Source: Pantoea coffeiphila (GTDB taxonomy: Bacteria; Pseudomonadota; Gammaproteobacteria; Enterobacterales; Enterobacteriaceae). From it: a DNA stretch of 64,000 bases. The DNA lies in contig NZ_JAFBFW010000004.1 in NCBI RefSeq assembly GCF_016909495.1, positions 310,001 to 374,000 of the forward strand. Direction: 5' to 3'. The notes under the pieces are model-generated. The model was given only the letters and a program-made list of their open reading frames with translations, did not search any database and had not been told where the DNA came from. The translations under genes and the position numbers were made by a program. Numbering within the stretch: position 1 is the stretch's first letter; each line of letters starts with the position of its first letter. Of the stretch, positions 1 to 8,968 are shown one piece after another.

Positions 1-3000
1 CTGAAGAGTATTTATCAAATATAAAAAGCTTTATTGAAAATTACTCTAGAGACAAAGTTAATTTCTATAGGCATTCTAGAAAAGAAAGCGATAAAGAAAG
101 AGAGTTAATAAGCCTTGAGTGCCTTGAACGTATAACAACAAGTATGATTCTAAAGCAAATTCACCATTTCTTTAGTCTACCCAATAGCAATTCAAGTCAT
201 GGGTACAGGGTTCAAAATGGTTTCAAAAATGGTTTCATATTCGAGCCATGGCTCTATCTTTGGATTCAGTTCTTATCTAACATTTCAACTTTCATCAATA
301 ATCCAGACAACTCAGATTGTTATATAATAAAAGCAGACATTGCATCATTTTATAACAAAGTAGATCATGACAAACTTAAAAGAATACTATTAGATAGCTC
401 TCCATTAAGCACTGTTAAAGAGAAACTAACATTATTAGATAGCCAATCCTTAGAGAAATACAAAAAATTAATAACAATCTGTCTTGATATCTCTAAGGCT
501 ACCGTTACTGATGATAAAGGGTTACCGCAAGGCCCAGCCTTTGCAAGATTCTTTGCAGAGTTGTATTTATCTGAGATCGATAGTAAATTTGAAGAATTAC
601 TAAGCAATGATTCAATATTATTATATCAACGATATGTTGATGATATTTTTATTGTATGCAAGTCTGAAAATGAAGCTAAAGTGACGCTTTCACTTCTTGA
701 GTCAGAGCTTAATATGCTGGGACTTGAAATAAAACATAGTAAGACCCTTATAAAAAAAGTCGCAGACTTTTCTCCCGACTATGATAAGTATCGTTCTCAG
801 TCAAAATATTCAGTAGATAGAATTTCCACTAATTTCTCAACCGCGACCAATGAAGAGAAAAGTCATGCTATAAACGAATTTATCAGTCTTATACAGTCAG
901 ATACTAAACAGGATGATTACTCATTTATTTTTTCTCACCTTAGAGGGGTCGCTGAGGTCGAACAATTAAAAAATGATGAGATAGATGATATTCTTGCAAG
1001 CGGGGTAGGTAGAGGAAGTTTATATCGGAACCTTTTTAATCATGTCTTAGAAGAGGAAAAAAACTGGCATTATCTAATATCAGCAAAAACTTACAATTCT
1101 CTTCAATCAGAAGTACTCACTTCGACAATTATAAATTTTATTGAAGAAGGAAAAAATAGTCATGATAAATTTATAGATTTGATGAATGAAATTTATGACA
1201 AATTGACATTGACCAACATGGTAAATGAGCACTTGTTACAAATGAATTTATTAATGGGACTAGATGTTGATTATAAAAAAATGTCCGCTAATTCAATAGT
1301 CGATGTGGTGAGTGCATTTCCCCTACGATTAAACATAAAAACGACAGCCCCCCTTCTGGAACAAATTAACACTGAATTAAACAGCATGGATGATAAAAAC
1401 AAAATCATAAATGTACTATATGCGTTATCACGTACGGCGCACATAGAAACAGAAGAATTGAAAAAGATATCATCTCTGTTTTTCTCTTACATTGCCTTAA
1501 ATATGGTTAATGCTGAGTTCAGTCAAAAAGAGGAATTCATCAACGAAAGCCTAAGCTACACAATAAAGTACCACTACCTTATTTCTTTATTTTCATTATC
1601 TAAAGTCAATACATCTCGTGAATTACTAATAAGCATGTGGAAGTATTGTGCCTGTATGCATAATAATATTAAACACAATATTAATGAGAAGATTGATTAT
1701 GGGTGGATACATAAAATAGCATCAATAGAATTAGATCAAAGCAAGTTGTACGTTTTATTATCGTCAATCGTAGATGGCGAGATTTTCAGAGGAACAACAG
1801 ACAAGAGATCCGTTTTCAAAACTTACCATACACTTCTGTTAATAAGGTTATCAGAAAAGATCTCAGAATGGAAAAGCGATGATTTAGATGCCTTACTTGA
1901 AAAAATAAGTAGAACCTCCAATTTTTACGAATGGATCATAAACAGAGATCAAACTGATTTACTTCCTAATTCTAGGGAGTGGTTTGACAGTAACATTATA
2001 TATAATAATACCATAATGCTTAAGCGTGATAACAGAGTCCTCATTAGAAAGCCTTATGAGCTTTTCTATGATAAAACAAGTATAGGAGTTGCAGAGGATG
2101 GTTACGGTGAAATTATTGAAAATTACAACACGAATGAGCTCAATACAGTATTAGGTGTTATTTCTAACCTCAGTTTCAAACAGTTCATAGAATTCTTAAC
2201 TAATGAACTTGAATCTAAAAATGAATACGGCCTTCCAAATATATTCACAAATACAGTTTTAGTTAGAGATAAAACTCTCAAACCCTTTACTAATGAAATT
2301 TACTCACCAAGATATTTCATATTCGAAGAAAACAATGAATTAGTCTCTATAAAAGAAAACTCCACTAAAGTTTTTATTGAGCTCATGTTTAAAAAATATG
2401 CTGAGGCTACCAACTTTGCATCAATTGAAATTCATGAAAAATATATAGCCAATATTCCTGATGAAATTGACCTAATAATTTTTCTAAAACATCTCTCCAG
2501 ACAACTCAAAGCTTTTAGTGAGATGGATGATGTATCTTCTAATATTTTAATTGACCTTTCGATGGCTTCTGCATTTTATAGTAGCATTTCCGATAAAAAC
2601 CCTCCCCTTACGAGCTTTGAAAAATTCACTGAGTTTTATCTACCGAATGAAGAATTCTCACATAGCACTTACATTTATTCGGTAGACGACACCATGTCGA
2701 TCGATGACGCAAATCCTAAGAATTTAACAAACAGCATTCTAAGCACAATCACAAAAACTAAGAATTCAGCTTTCCCATTTCTAATGTTAGATATTGAAAA
2801 TGGTCTTATTGACTTTCAAAACACTATTGAAAATATTCTTTCTAAGGATGAAATCGTGTTTTTAGTTAGCATTGAATCCTTTAGCCGTTGCCAAGTAAAA
2901 CTCCAACCATATACAAAAACTCTTGAGCTAGGTAACAATGAAAGCTTTGATTATTCACATGTGAAATATATAAATTTCACAGGCCATTGCATTGAAGAAA

Positions 3001-4115
3001 TTACTTTATCGCACTCTTTCTATATCAATAAAGCTTCGCATATTTATCACAGTAAGATTGGAGGTTTCATTTACTTAATTGCTTTACCTCCATCATTATC
3101 TAAAACTTACAGATATATTGTTTATTTATCTAGAACGTTATCATCACAACACCCTAGGACCTTTACACCATATGAGATAAACAAGGTAAACATATCAAAA
3201 ATAGAGAGGTTTGAGCATGCTGTGCATGTTATTAGGCATCACAAAGGCATCCAATACGAAGTAGCAAAAGATCTATTAATCAAATGGCTATCGTCATTCC
3301 CTGAAAAGTATCGAGAAATTTTCGTGTTGCTAATAGCATCGCACCAGTACATCACCTCAAATGAAATAGGTGCATTCTGCGACCGTATTCTAAAATTAAT
3401 AGATAATAATGAAAATGCAATGATGATAAAAAAAGTTGAGGATTATAATGGTACTATAAGATGTTTTCATCAAAACGATAGATTGAGTCGCAAACTATCT
3501 TCTTTAGATCCAGCCCTAATCGACATAAACCGATCTGACGAACTATCAATCATTGTAGATGTAATTATTAGCGGCACACAAATATATCAAGCAATGAATT
3601 TTTACGTAACGGGCTCAGGTAATAATAATTGTTACTTTGATGGTGTAGATATAAATGGAATAGCTCTAAACACCAAACTTGCAAAAGTTTCAAAGCTGAA
3701 AATTTACTGTATTTTATATACACAAGACGCTATTGATAAAATAGAAGAATCCCTTAAAAAAATAATGCCTTCGCTAAAACATGTAGAGATATCATGTGGT
3801 AGGGATATTGGTGACAGTGCCTATTTTGGAACTACAACAGCAATTGGTAATTTAGACAAAGAAAAAATCTCTAAAATATTATGTGATGAAGAAGAGTGCC
3901 TCTTAATATATAGCTATCTTAAACACCCGACTCTCAAAAACAAAGAGTTTCGCAAACGCTATGTTTTAACCAATGATAAAATTTCAAAAACGAATTTAGT
4001 TGCTAGATTTCAATCGCTACCAAAAATGTGCTTTAGCTTTTTGTATCTTGGGCTTAAAACCAACAACGAACTTCATCCCATGGATAGAGTTTTAGAAACA
4101 AGTGATCTAAAATAA
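1..4115 (+). CDS. Large defence-type reverse transcriptase with PRTase-like C-terminus (5' end outside window)
   Basis: The frame is open from base 3, so the first internal ATG (144) is not the true start and the N-terminus lies outside the window. Counting from that ATG, the RT motifs are clear: motif A with Asp65 (IIKADIASFYNKVDHD), motif B GLPQG at 126-130, motif C YVDD at 164-167, then a motif D-like stretch. About 900 residues of mostly helical, unrecognised sequence follow. Near 1136-1146 the stretch IIVDVIISGTQ resembles the PRPP loop of phosphoribosyltransferases, preceded by a WLSSFPEKYRE segment like those of PRTase-CE conflict proteins; this assignment is inference. I see no nitrilase signature as in DRT1-type RTs. 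Size, lack of retron or group II features and AT-rich composition suggest a phage-defence RT. RT call is firm; the C-terminal domain is moderate. Confidence 0.85.
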   Translation, partial: EEYLSNIKSFIENYSRDKVNFYRHSRKESDKERELISLECLERITTSMILKQIHHFFSLPNSNSSHGYRVQNGFKNGFIFEPWLYLWIQFLSNISTFINNPDNSDCYIIKADIASFYNKVDHDKLKRILLDSSPLSTVKEKLTLLDSQSLEKYKKLITICLDISKATVTDDKGLPQGPAFARFFAELYLSEIDSKFEELLSNDSILLYQRYVDDIFIVCKSENEAKVTLSLLESELNMLGLEIKHSKTLIKKVADFSPDYDKYRSQSKYSVDRISTNFSTATNEEKSHAINEFISLIQSDTKQDDYSFIFSHLRGVAEVEQLKNDEIDDILASGVGRGSLYRNLFNHVLEEEKNWHYLISAKTYNSLQSEVLTSTIINFIEEGKNSHDKFIDLMNEIYDKLTLTNMVNEHLLQMNLLMGLDVDYKKMSANSIVDVVSAFPLRLNIKTTAPLLEQINTELNSMDDKNKIINVLYALSRTAHIETEELKKISSLFFSYIALNMVNAEFSQKEEFINESLSYTIKYHYLISLFSLSKVNTSRELLISMWKYCACMHNNIKHNINEKIDYGWIHKIASIELDQSKLYVLLSSIVDGEIFRGTTDKRSVFKTYHTLLLIRLSEKISEWKSDDLDALLEKISRTSNFYEWIINRDQTDLLPNSREWFDSNIIYNNTIMLKRDNRVLIRKPYELFYDKTSIGVAEDGYGEIIENYNTNELNTVLGVISNLSFKQFIEFLTNELESKNEYGLPNIFTNTVLVRDKTLKPFTNEIYSPRYFIFEENNELVSIKENSTKVFIELMFKKYAEATNFASIEIHEKYIANIPDEIDLIIFLKHLSRQLKAFSEMDDVSSNILIDLSMASAFYSSISDKNPPLTSFEKFTEFYLPNEEFSHSTYIYSVDDTMSIDDANPKNLTNSILSTITKTKNSAFPFLMLDIENGLIDFQNTIENILSKDEIVFLVSIESFSRCQVKLQPYTKTLELGNNESFDYSHVKYINFTGHCIEEITLSHSFYINKASHIYHSKIGGFIYLIALPPSLSKTYRYIVYLSRTLSSQHPRTFTPYEINKVNISKIERFEHAVHVIRHHKGIQYEVAKDLLIKWLSSFPEKYREIFVLLIASHQYITSNEIGAFCDRILKLIDNNENAMMIKKVEDYNGTIRCFHQNDRLSRKLSSLDPALIDINRSDELSIIVDVIISGTQIYQAMNFYVTGSGNNNCYFDGVDINGIALNTKLAKVSKLKIYCILYTQDAIDKIEESLKKIMPSLKHVEISCGRDIGDSAYFGTTTAIGNLDKEKISKILCDEEECLLIYSYLKHPTLKNKEFRKRYVLTNDKISKTNLVARFQSLPKMCFSFLYLGLKTNNELHPMDRVLETSDLK

Positions 4116-4231
4116 AACTTTAAAGGGTGTTAGTTATCTTAGCACCCACTTTCAAATATATAGATTGGTAAAAATCATATCATTGATATTATTAACAACT
4201 AGTTCGACTTATAATTAATTGCAAAAGCAAG

Positions 4232-4321
4232 CGACCTCATGAATCCCTGAATAACCTGACGCCGCAAGAATATCGGCTGATGACTAAAAAACCGGAAATG
4301 TCAAAAAGTGTGTGGAACTAA
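4232..4321 (+). pseudogene. IS3-family transposase OrfB C-terminal remnant
   Basis: Thirty codons read RPHESLNNLTPQEYRLM and end at TAA (4319-4321). RPHxSLxxLTPxEY is the usual C-terminus of IS3-family integrase-type transposases. The upstream catalytic core is missing. It lies in the 388-base gap between the reverse transcriptase and the acetyltransferase. I see no complete insertion sequence ends and nothing else recognisable in the rest of the gap. It marks past mobile-element activity at the border between the AT-rich RT module and the T6SS region. Confidence 0.6.
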
Positions 4322-4503
4322 AGCTGGGACACTTACAATACGAGTACCTGCCGGATGATTTCATAAGTTCATAGATTATCGACGTAACAATCTAATTCAA
4401 TGAGAACATCGTAACAGTACTGAAAACAGATCATCGCCCCTCCGTCATTTTCCCGACATATCCCGGCCTTAAACTCACGCCATCCGCGATGAGAGAACCG
4501 TTA

Positions 4504-5118
4504 ATGAGCCACGTAAAGCTAGCAGAAACCAGGATCGACCCGAGCGTGCGTATGCGCGAGTGCAATATTGGAAGGCAGTGCGAGGTGCTGGCCAACAGCC
4601 AGATGGAGTACAGCAGGCTGGGTGATTTTTCGTACGTTGGGGAATATTGCAGCGTGGCCGATGCCACGATTGGCAAGTTCGTGGCGATTGCCAACAGCGT
4701 ACGTATTGGCGCACCGAATCATCCGATGGATCGCCCGTCACAGCATCGCATCACCTATTGCCCGGAATACTATTCCGCCAGCGCGGTGCGCGACGCCGGT
4801 TTTTTCAGCCGCCGCCGGGACGATAAGGTCATTATCGGCAACGACGTCTGGATCGGCCATGCGGCGATTGTGCTGCCCGGCGTTACCATCGGCGACGGCG
4901 CGGTAATTGCCGCCGGAGCGGTGGTCAGTAAAAACGTCGAGCCTTATACCATCGTCGGCGGCGTGCCGGCCAAAACTATCCGGCAGCGCTTTTCACCGCA
5001 GATTGGCCACAGACTACAGCAGATCGCCTGGTGGGACTGGCCGCTGGAAACGATTATCGAACGACTGGCCGACTTCCAGGACGCGGACGTTGAGGCATTT
5101 TGCCGCAGGTGGGAGTGA
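4504..5118 (+). CDS. Hexapeptide-repeat acetyltransferase, phosphonate-cluster type
   Basis: This is a left-handed beta-helix acyltransferase (LbH/XAT class) of about 204 residues. Features include IGKFVAIANSVRIG, the loop GAPNHPMDRPSQH carrying the likely catalytic His, then IGNDVWIGHAAIVLPGV and VGGVPAKTIRQRF typical of CoA-dependent hexapeptide transferases. Overall it follows the phosphonate-metabolism transferase family (TIGR03308 type) found beside phn genes, although no phn genes are visible here; the substrate is unknown. An ATG at 4489 is also in frame, but the one at 4504 has GAGAG at a good distance and gives the usual family N-terminus, so I prefer it. It converges on tssE with a 28-base gap and is probably not part of the T6SS. 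Confidence 0.75.
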   Translation: MSHVKLAETRIDPSVRMRECNIGRQCEVLANSQMEYSRLGDFSYVGEYCSVADATIGKFVAIANSVRIGAPNHPMDRPSQHRITYCPEYYSASAVRDAGFFSRRRDDKVIIGNDVWIGHAAIVLPGVTIGDGAVIAAGAVVSKNVEPYTIVGGVPAKTIRQRFSPQIGHRLQQIAWWDWPLETIIERLADFQDADVEAFCRRWE

Positions 5119-5146
5119 GCGCAACCGTGATGCCCTCCCCCTCCCG

Positions 5147-5587
5147 TTAGATAAACTGCTGCTCCCGCAGATGGCGCAGCAGCACTTTTCCTTCCGGCAT
5201 AAAGTCGGTGCCGTAGCGCACCAGGCCAATCCCTTTCAGCTCGGCATCGATGGCATAGCGCAGTTCGCCGGGGGATTTCTGTGCCAGCATCACTACCGCG
5301 ATTTTTTTCAGGCGCGGCTCGTACTTCAGCAGCACGTCGGCAAGGGTGTTCATCAGCTGATGCGCCGTACCCGGCATCCCCTGCAGAATCCGCGTCATAT
5401 CCGGCAGACCGTAGTCCGGTAGGTGGGCCAGCGTACCGGCCCGGCAGTTGAGGATCCGCTGCATATTATCCAGCACGGAGAGAATCACCTGGTTCTCCTC
5501 GCTGACCTGATGCAGGTCGAGGCCGCCGGAAAAGTTGCCGTAGAGTATCTCGTAGAGCGACGGCGTGTTGTGGTCGCGCATCATCAC
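5147..5587 (-). CDS. tssE: TssE, T6SS baseplate protein (gp25-like)
   Basis: A 146-residue protein of the gp25/TssE family, the baseplate component that starts sheath assembly. Family features are the N-terminal SLYEILYG, the middle LPDYGLPDMTRIL segment and the C-terminal half with the basic LKKIAVVML strand and an AIDAELKG region. It is the last gene of the T6SS operon. Its start overlaps the tssJ stop (ATGATGATG at 5579-5587), so translation is probably coupled; the second or third Met could equally be used. No terminator is obvious in the 28 bases to the converging acetyltransferase gene. Confidence 0.93.
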   Translation of the reverse strand: MMMRDHNTPSLYEILYGNFSGGLDLHQVSEENQVILSVLDNMQRILNCRAGTLAHLPDYGLPDMTRILQGMPGTAHQLMNTLADVLLKYEPRLKKIAVVMLAQKSPGELRYAIDAELKGIGLVRYGTDFMPEGKVLLRHLREQQFI

Positions 5588-6129
5588 TCCCCCTCGATCG
5601 CGATCGGGCTGAGGCTGTTCGCGCCGGCCTCAAATACCCGCGCTTTATCCGGATCGAGCTGTTTACGGTCCAGCACCTGTTTCCAACTCTGTTTCACACT
5701 GTCCGGGTGACGGAACAGCGCCACGACCGCAACGAATTTCGCATCGGCCTCCATCGGCATATCCAGGCTCGCGGCACTGCCCGGCTTGAGCACGACATCG
5801 CGGCTGGCCAGTAGATCCTGGCCCAGCAGCGACTCGCCCTCTTTCAACAGCTGCTGATAGACCGTTTTATCAAAGGTTTTACGCTCCCTTAGCTGATAAA
5901 CGCGAATCACCACGGATTCCGGGTGCGAATTATTCTCTCGCGCATCCGTATTCAGATCGGCGCGGGCGACGAAATCAAGGTGCAGGACTTTAATCTTCTT
6001 GTAGAAAATAGATGATACGGCAGATTTCGTGCCGTCGCTGACGCTCTGACCCAGCCCGCATCCTGACAGGTTAAGAACCAGAACCGGCAGCAGCCAGATG
6101 GCTGATTTAGTTAAATTTGTAGGTAACAC
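5584..6129 (-). CDS. tssJ: TssJ, T6SS outer-membrane lipoprotein
   Basis: TssJ is the outer-membrane lipoprotein that anchors the TssLM membrane complex. The product is about 181 residues with a hydrophobic signal ending in the lipobox LSGC (Cys24), followed by a transthyretin-like domain with VIRVYQLRERKTF, typical of TssJ/SciN. A longer open frame runs back to 6228, but I choose GTG at 6129 because AAGGA lies seven bases upstream and the signal peptide then has normal length; the longer version would put an unlikely extension before it. The start lies inside the 3' end of tssG (23-base overlap), which fits translational coupling. Confidence 0.9.
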   Translation of the reverse strand: MLPTNLTKSAIWLLPVLVLNLSGCGLGQSVSDGTKSAVSSIFYKKIKVLHLDFVARADLNTDARENNSHPESVVIRVYQLRERKTFDKTVYQQLLKEGESLLGQDLLASRDVVLKPGSAASLDMPMEADAKFVAVVALFRHPDSVKQSWKQVLDRKQLDPDKARVFEAGANSLSPIAIEGE

Positions 6130-7192
6130 GTCGTTGTCCTTGAGTCTGTGTTGCGGGTTGCAGGCCGCTGTAGTTTCCCAGCTCCGTGGTAAAAGTGGCG
6201 GGCAGATCGTCGGGAACCCTGTCGCCATCAGCGCCCAACACGCCGTTCATGCCCAGCCATAGCGGTGCTTCACCCAGCGGCGGAACAGGCAGCAGGCAGG
6301 TGGGCACGGTCAGGCGAATACGCGCCTTAAACCGCCACCCCAGATAGACGCGCAGCATCACCAGAAAATCCTGCCAGAGCTGGCCTTCCGGCATCCAGCC
6401 CCTCGCCTCTTCAGGGTTGTGTGTTTGCAGCTCAACCAACAGCTGGCTGCTGGTATCCATCACTTCGTCCCCCAGCGGGCCGTTGCCATCCAGCAAAATA
6501 TCCTCGTCGCCGTAAAAACCTGACGGCACATCGATCCTTACCGGACGCAGGCTGTAGGGGCTGACGTTAACGCGGGTATCCGGTGCCAACAGATGCACCA
6601 GAGCCTGCATCCCCTCCCGGGTTTTTCCGGGCTGGCGCAGCACGCCAAGGAGCGCCAGAAAGCGGGACACCGGCGTGGCGATATGATTCGCGGTGCCCGG
6701 AATGCCCAGCCCTACCAGCCCCAGCAGAGACTGAGAAACTGCATCCGTTCCCCCTGCGGCAAAGGTTGCCGGGTAAGAGTATTTTCGCCAGATACGGTAG
6801 AACTGAGTGAGGATGCGATGACTGAAGATATCCAGAAAACCCTGTAGCGCTTCGTGCCCTTCACGCTGCTGGTTAATATCATCCAGGAATGCCGTCGGCA
6901 GGGGTGAGTCAACGCCATAGAGCCCCATAAAGGTGGTGCGCACCACGGGTGGCCGGGTTTGATCTTCGCCATCATATTCAACGGCATTCAGCTCCGTGGC
7001 CGGAAAGCCCATTCCCGGATGAGGACAGAAGCGAACCAGGTCGTCAGAGGGACGGCTGGTGCTGCCCATCAGCGGTCGGGCAGGTTCCAGCTTTTCCAGC
7101 AGCTGACAGAAACGATAAAAGTTTATTCGCGTCAGCTCCGCTTCCAGGCGGGGCGTCAGCCGGGAATGCGGCGGTTGTGTTTCTCTTCCCAT
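6107..7192 (-). CDS. tssG: TssG, T6SS baseplate protein
   Basis: A 361-residue TssG (VasB) protein, which with TssF, TssK and TssE forms the baseplate wedge around VgrG. The family pattern is visible: NFYRFCQLLEKL near the N-terminus, then VVRTTFMGLYGVDSPLP around residues 85-100 and HRILTQFYRIWRKY after it. The start overlaps the end of tssF by 37 bases, and its 3' end overlaps tssJ. Such overlaps run through this whole operon and argue for one transcript. Nothing looks broken and the length is normal for the family. Confidence 0.94.
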   Translation of the reverse strand: MGRETQPPHSRLTPRLEAELTRINFYRFCQLLEKLEPARPLMGSTSRPSDDLVRFCPHPGMGFPATELNAVEYDGEDQTRPPVVRTTFMGLYGVDSPLPTAFLDDINQQREGHEALQGFLDIFSHRILTQFYRIWRKYSYPATFAAGGTDAVSQSLLGLVGLGIPGTANHIATPVSRFLALLGVLRQPGKTREGMQALVHLLAPDTRVNVSPYSLRPVRIDVPSGFYGDEDILLDGNGPLGDEVMDTSSQLLVELQTHNPEEARGWMPEGQLWQDFLVMLRVYLGWRFKARIRLTVPTCLLPVPPLGEAPLWLGMNGVLGADGDRVPDDLPATFTTELGNYSGLQPATQTQGQRRVTYKFN

Positions 7193-8910
7193 TCCAGGCG
7201 TTCTCCGGTGGGTTGCAGGATGATAATCAGGCGGTTAAACAGGTAGATATCGGTGTAAAGCGCAAAGAACCGGCTCAGCATTTCACCGAACAGGCAGATA
7301 TCCCCTTTTCCGGCAAAACCGTTGCTGTCGAGGGTCACTTCAATCAGTACCCCACGCAGCAGATAGCCCTGCTCAAAGCGCTCCGTCTCACTGTGGCGAA
7401 CATCAATAATTGCCTCCAGCCGGCGTCGGTTCATTTCGCTGTCGGTCCATTCGTACAGCGCCAGCGTGCCGCGCAGCACCTCGGCGTTGTCCATCATTGA
7501 TAGAAATCCACTGCCGAGGTGGCTGAGTACCCGCCAGTGGAAGCGATCGCGGTCCGGTGGGTAGCAGGGCAGCGTTGGCGCGCACAGATTACGGACACCA
7601 ATACTGACGGAGGTGCTTTTCATAACGGTATCCAGCAGCGTGCTCTGTAATGCCCGGCGAGGGAGCTGTCCGTTGGTACCGGTCAACGTCAGCGACAGGC
7701 TTTCGTTTTCCGGCACCGTATGACGATCGAACGCCTCGCCGCCGAGGATCAGCCAGGTACTGTGCAGTCCGGAAGGGCCACGCCGCACGCGAGTGTGGTA
7801 GTAATATTCCGGCGCTTCATGTCGCATCATCCCGCCCTTATGGCGAAAGCTGGAGAACGGAACGTAAACCTGCCGGCTTGCCGACATGACCGAATCCACG
7901 CTGTAAATCTCGGTGTGCCCGTCCTGTACGCGCATCGGGCGCAGCAGGTATTCGGTGCGCAGAGAATCGAGCGTCAGCGGATCGGACTCCAGCGGAAACA
8001 GGTTAATCACCGGCACGCAGTTAAGGCGCAGATGCTTTGTGCTAAAGGTGAAGTCATGCTCCCAGCGCTCGGCCAGCACCACATCGATTTCAAACCATGG
8101 AAGCGATGGTGGAAACTCGACCGATTCCAGCCCACACAGCCCGGTGAACATAAATTTTTCGCGGAAGGTGAAGTATTCCAGCAGCAGCTGATAGCCGCTG
8201 AAGCTGCTGTTGCCCTTCGGCCACAGGCGATCGTCCTCGGCAAATCCCAGCGCGGTGAAGTGCCCCGCCAGATGGCGGCGATCGATTTCTCCCGGCAGGC
8301 GCAGCCACATCCGGGCCACGTTCATGGTAAAAGCCTCATGCATGGCGCAGGCCAGCGGCGCATCGGCGTTGAAATAGAGCGGGATACGGCTCAGATCGAT
8401 GCGGCTCCAGTCGGCCAGACTGCTGCATGCAAAGCGCAGTGAGATTGTCGAGCGGCCTTCGGCATCGGTCGTTAAGCGCGCCTGCTCCAGCGCCAGTGGC
8501 TGAAGGCCGATCTCGCGGGTGGTGGTATAGCGGCAGCGCGTTGCTTTATCGCCAACCGGGCGAGACTGTATTTCAAAGCCCTGATTTATAATCATTATCT
8601 CTTTCATTTCCCGCCATTCTGGCGTGAATTCAACTACCGACATTGACGGGATGGTGCGCAGATAATGTGGCCAGAGCAGGCTGACCAGCCCTTCGGTGAG
8701 CTCGGGCAGATCATCATCCAGTTTTTGGCGCAGCCTCCCCATCAGAAAGGCAAAGCCTTCAAACAGGCGTTCAACATAAGGGTCGCGCGCCCCGGCCTTG
8801 TCGAGATTGAGCATTGCCGCTCTGTCCGGATGGGCACGGGCAAATTCTTCACCAGCTTCAAGCAGGTAGCGCATTTCAGCGTCGTAGTAACGCAGGGTTA
8901 AATCGTCCAT
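7156..8910 (-). CDS. tssF: TssF, T6SS baseplate protein
   Basis: A 584-residue TssF (VasA) protein, the main baseplate scaffold. The N-terminus shows the family hallmark LRYYDAEMRYLLEAGEEFA, followed by DPYVERLFEGFAFLMGRLRQKLDDDLPELTEGL and a YLRTIPSM segment; the C-terminal part has the expected GFAGKGDICLFGEMLSRF motif near residues 550-565. The length is typical. It starts 58 bases after tssA and overlaps the beginning of tssG, within the same run of - strand genes. Confidence 0.95.
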   Translation of the reverse strand: MDDLTLRYYDAEMRYLLEAGEEFARAHPDRAAMLNLDKAGARDPYVERLFEGFAFLMGRLRQKLDDDLPELTEGLVSLLWPHYLRTIPSMSVVEFTPEWREMKEIMIINQGFEIQSRPVGDKATRCRYTTTREIGLQPLALEQARLTTDAEGRSTISLRFACSSLADWSRIDLSRIPLYFNADAPLACAMHEAFTMNVARMWLRLPGEIDRRHLAGHFTALGFAEDDRLWPKGNSSFSGYQLLLEYFTFREKFMFTGLCGLESVEFPPSLPWFEIDVVLAERWEHDFTFSTKHLRLNCVPVINLFPLESDPLTLDSLRTEYLLRPMRVQDGHTEIYSVDSVMSASRQVYVPFSSFRHKGGMMRHEAPEYYYHTRVRRGPSGLHSTWLILGGEAFDRHTVPENESLSLTLTGTNGQLPRRALQSTLLDTVMKSTSVSIGVRNLCAPTLPCYPPDRDRFHWRVLSHLGSGFLSMMDNAEVLRGTLALYEWTDSEMNRRRLEAIIDVRHSETERFEQGYLLRGVLIEVTLDSNGFAGKGDICLFGEMLSRFFALYTDIYLFNRLIIILQPTGERLEWEEKHNRRIPG

Positions 8911-8968
8911 AACAGAACCTGAGTTGTGGTTTTTGGTATGTGGGAAGGTCTGGTTCCCGGGGATGAAC

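Noticed and set aside
1..4115. Retron or group II intron interpretation of the reverse transcriptase
   Set aside because: The protein is far longer than either, has no maturase-type domain visible, and no retron RNA structure can be seen in the available flanks; the upstream side is outside the window, so a retron RNA there cannot be fully excluded.
7720..8442. + strand open frame of 240 codons opposite tssF
   Set aside because: Shadow of tssF; no independent support.
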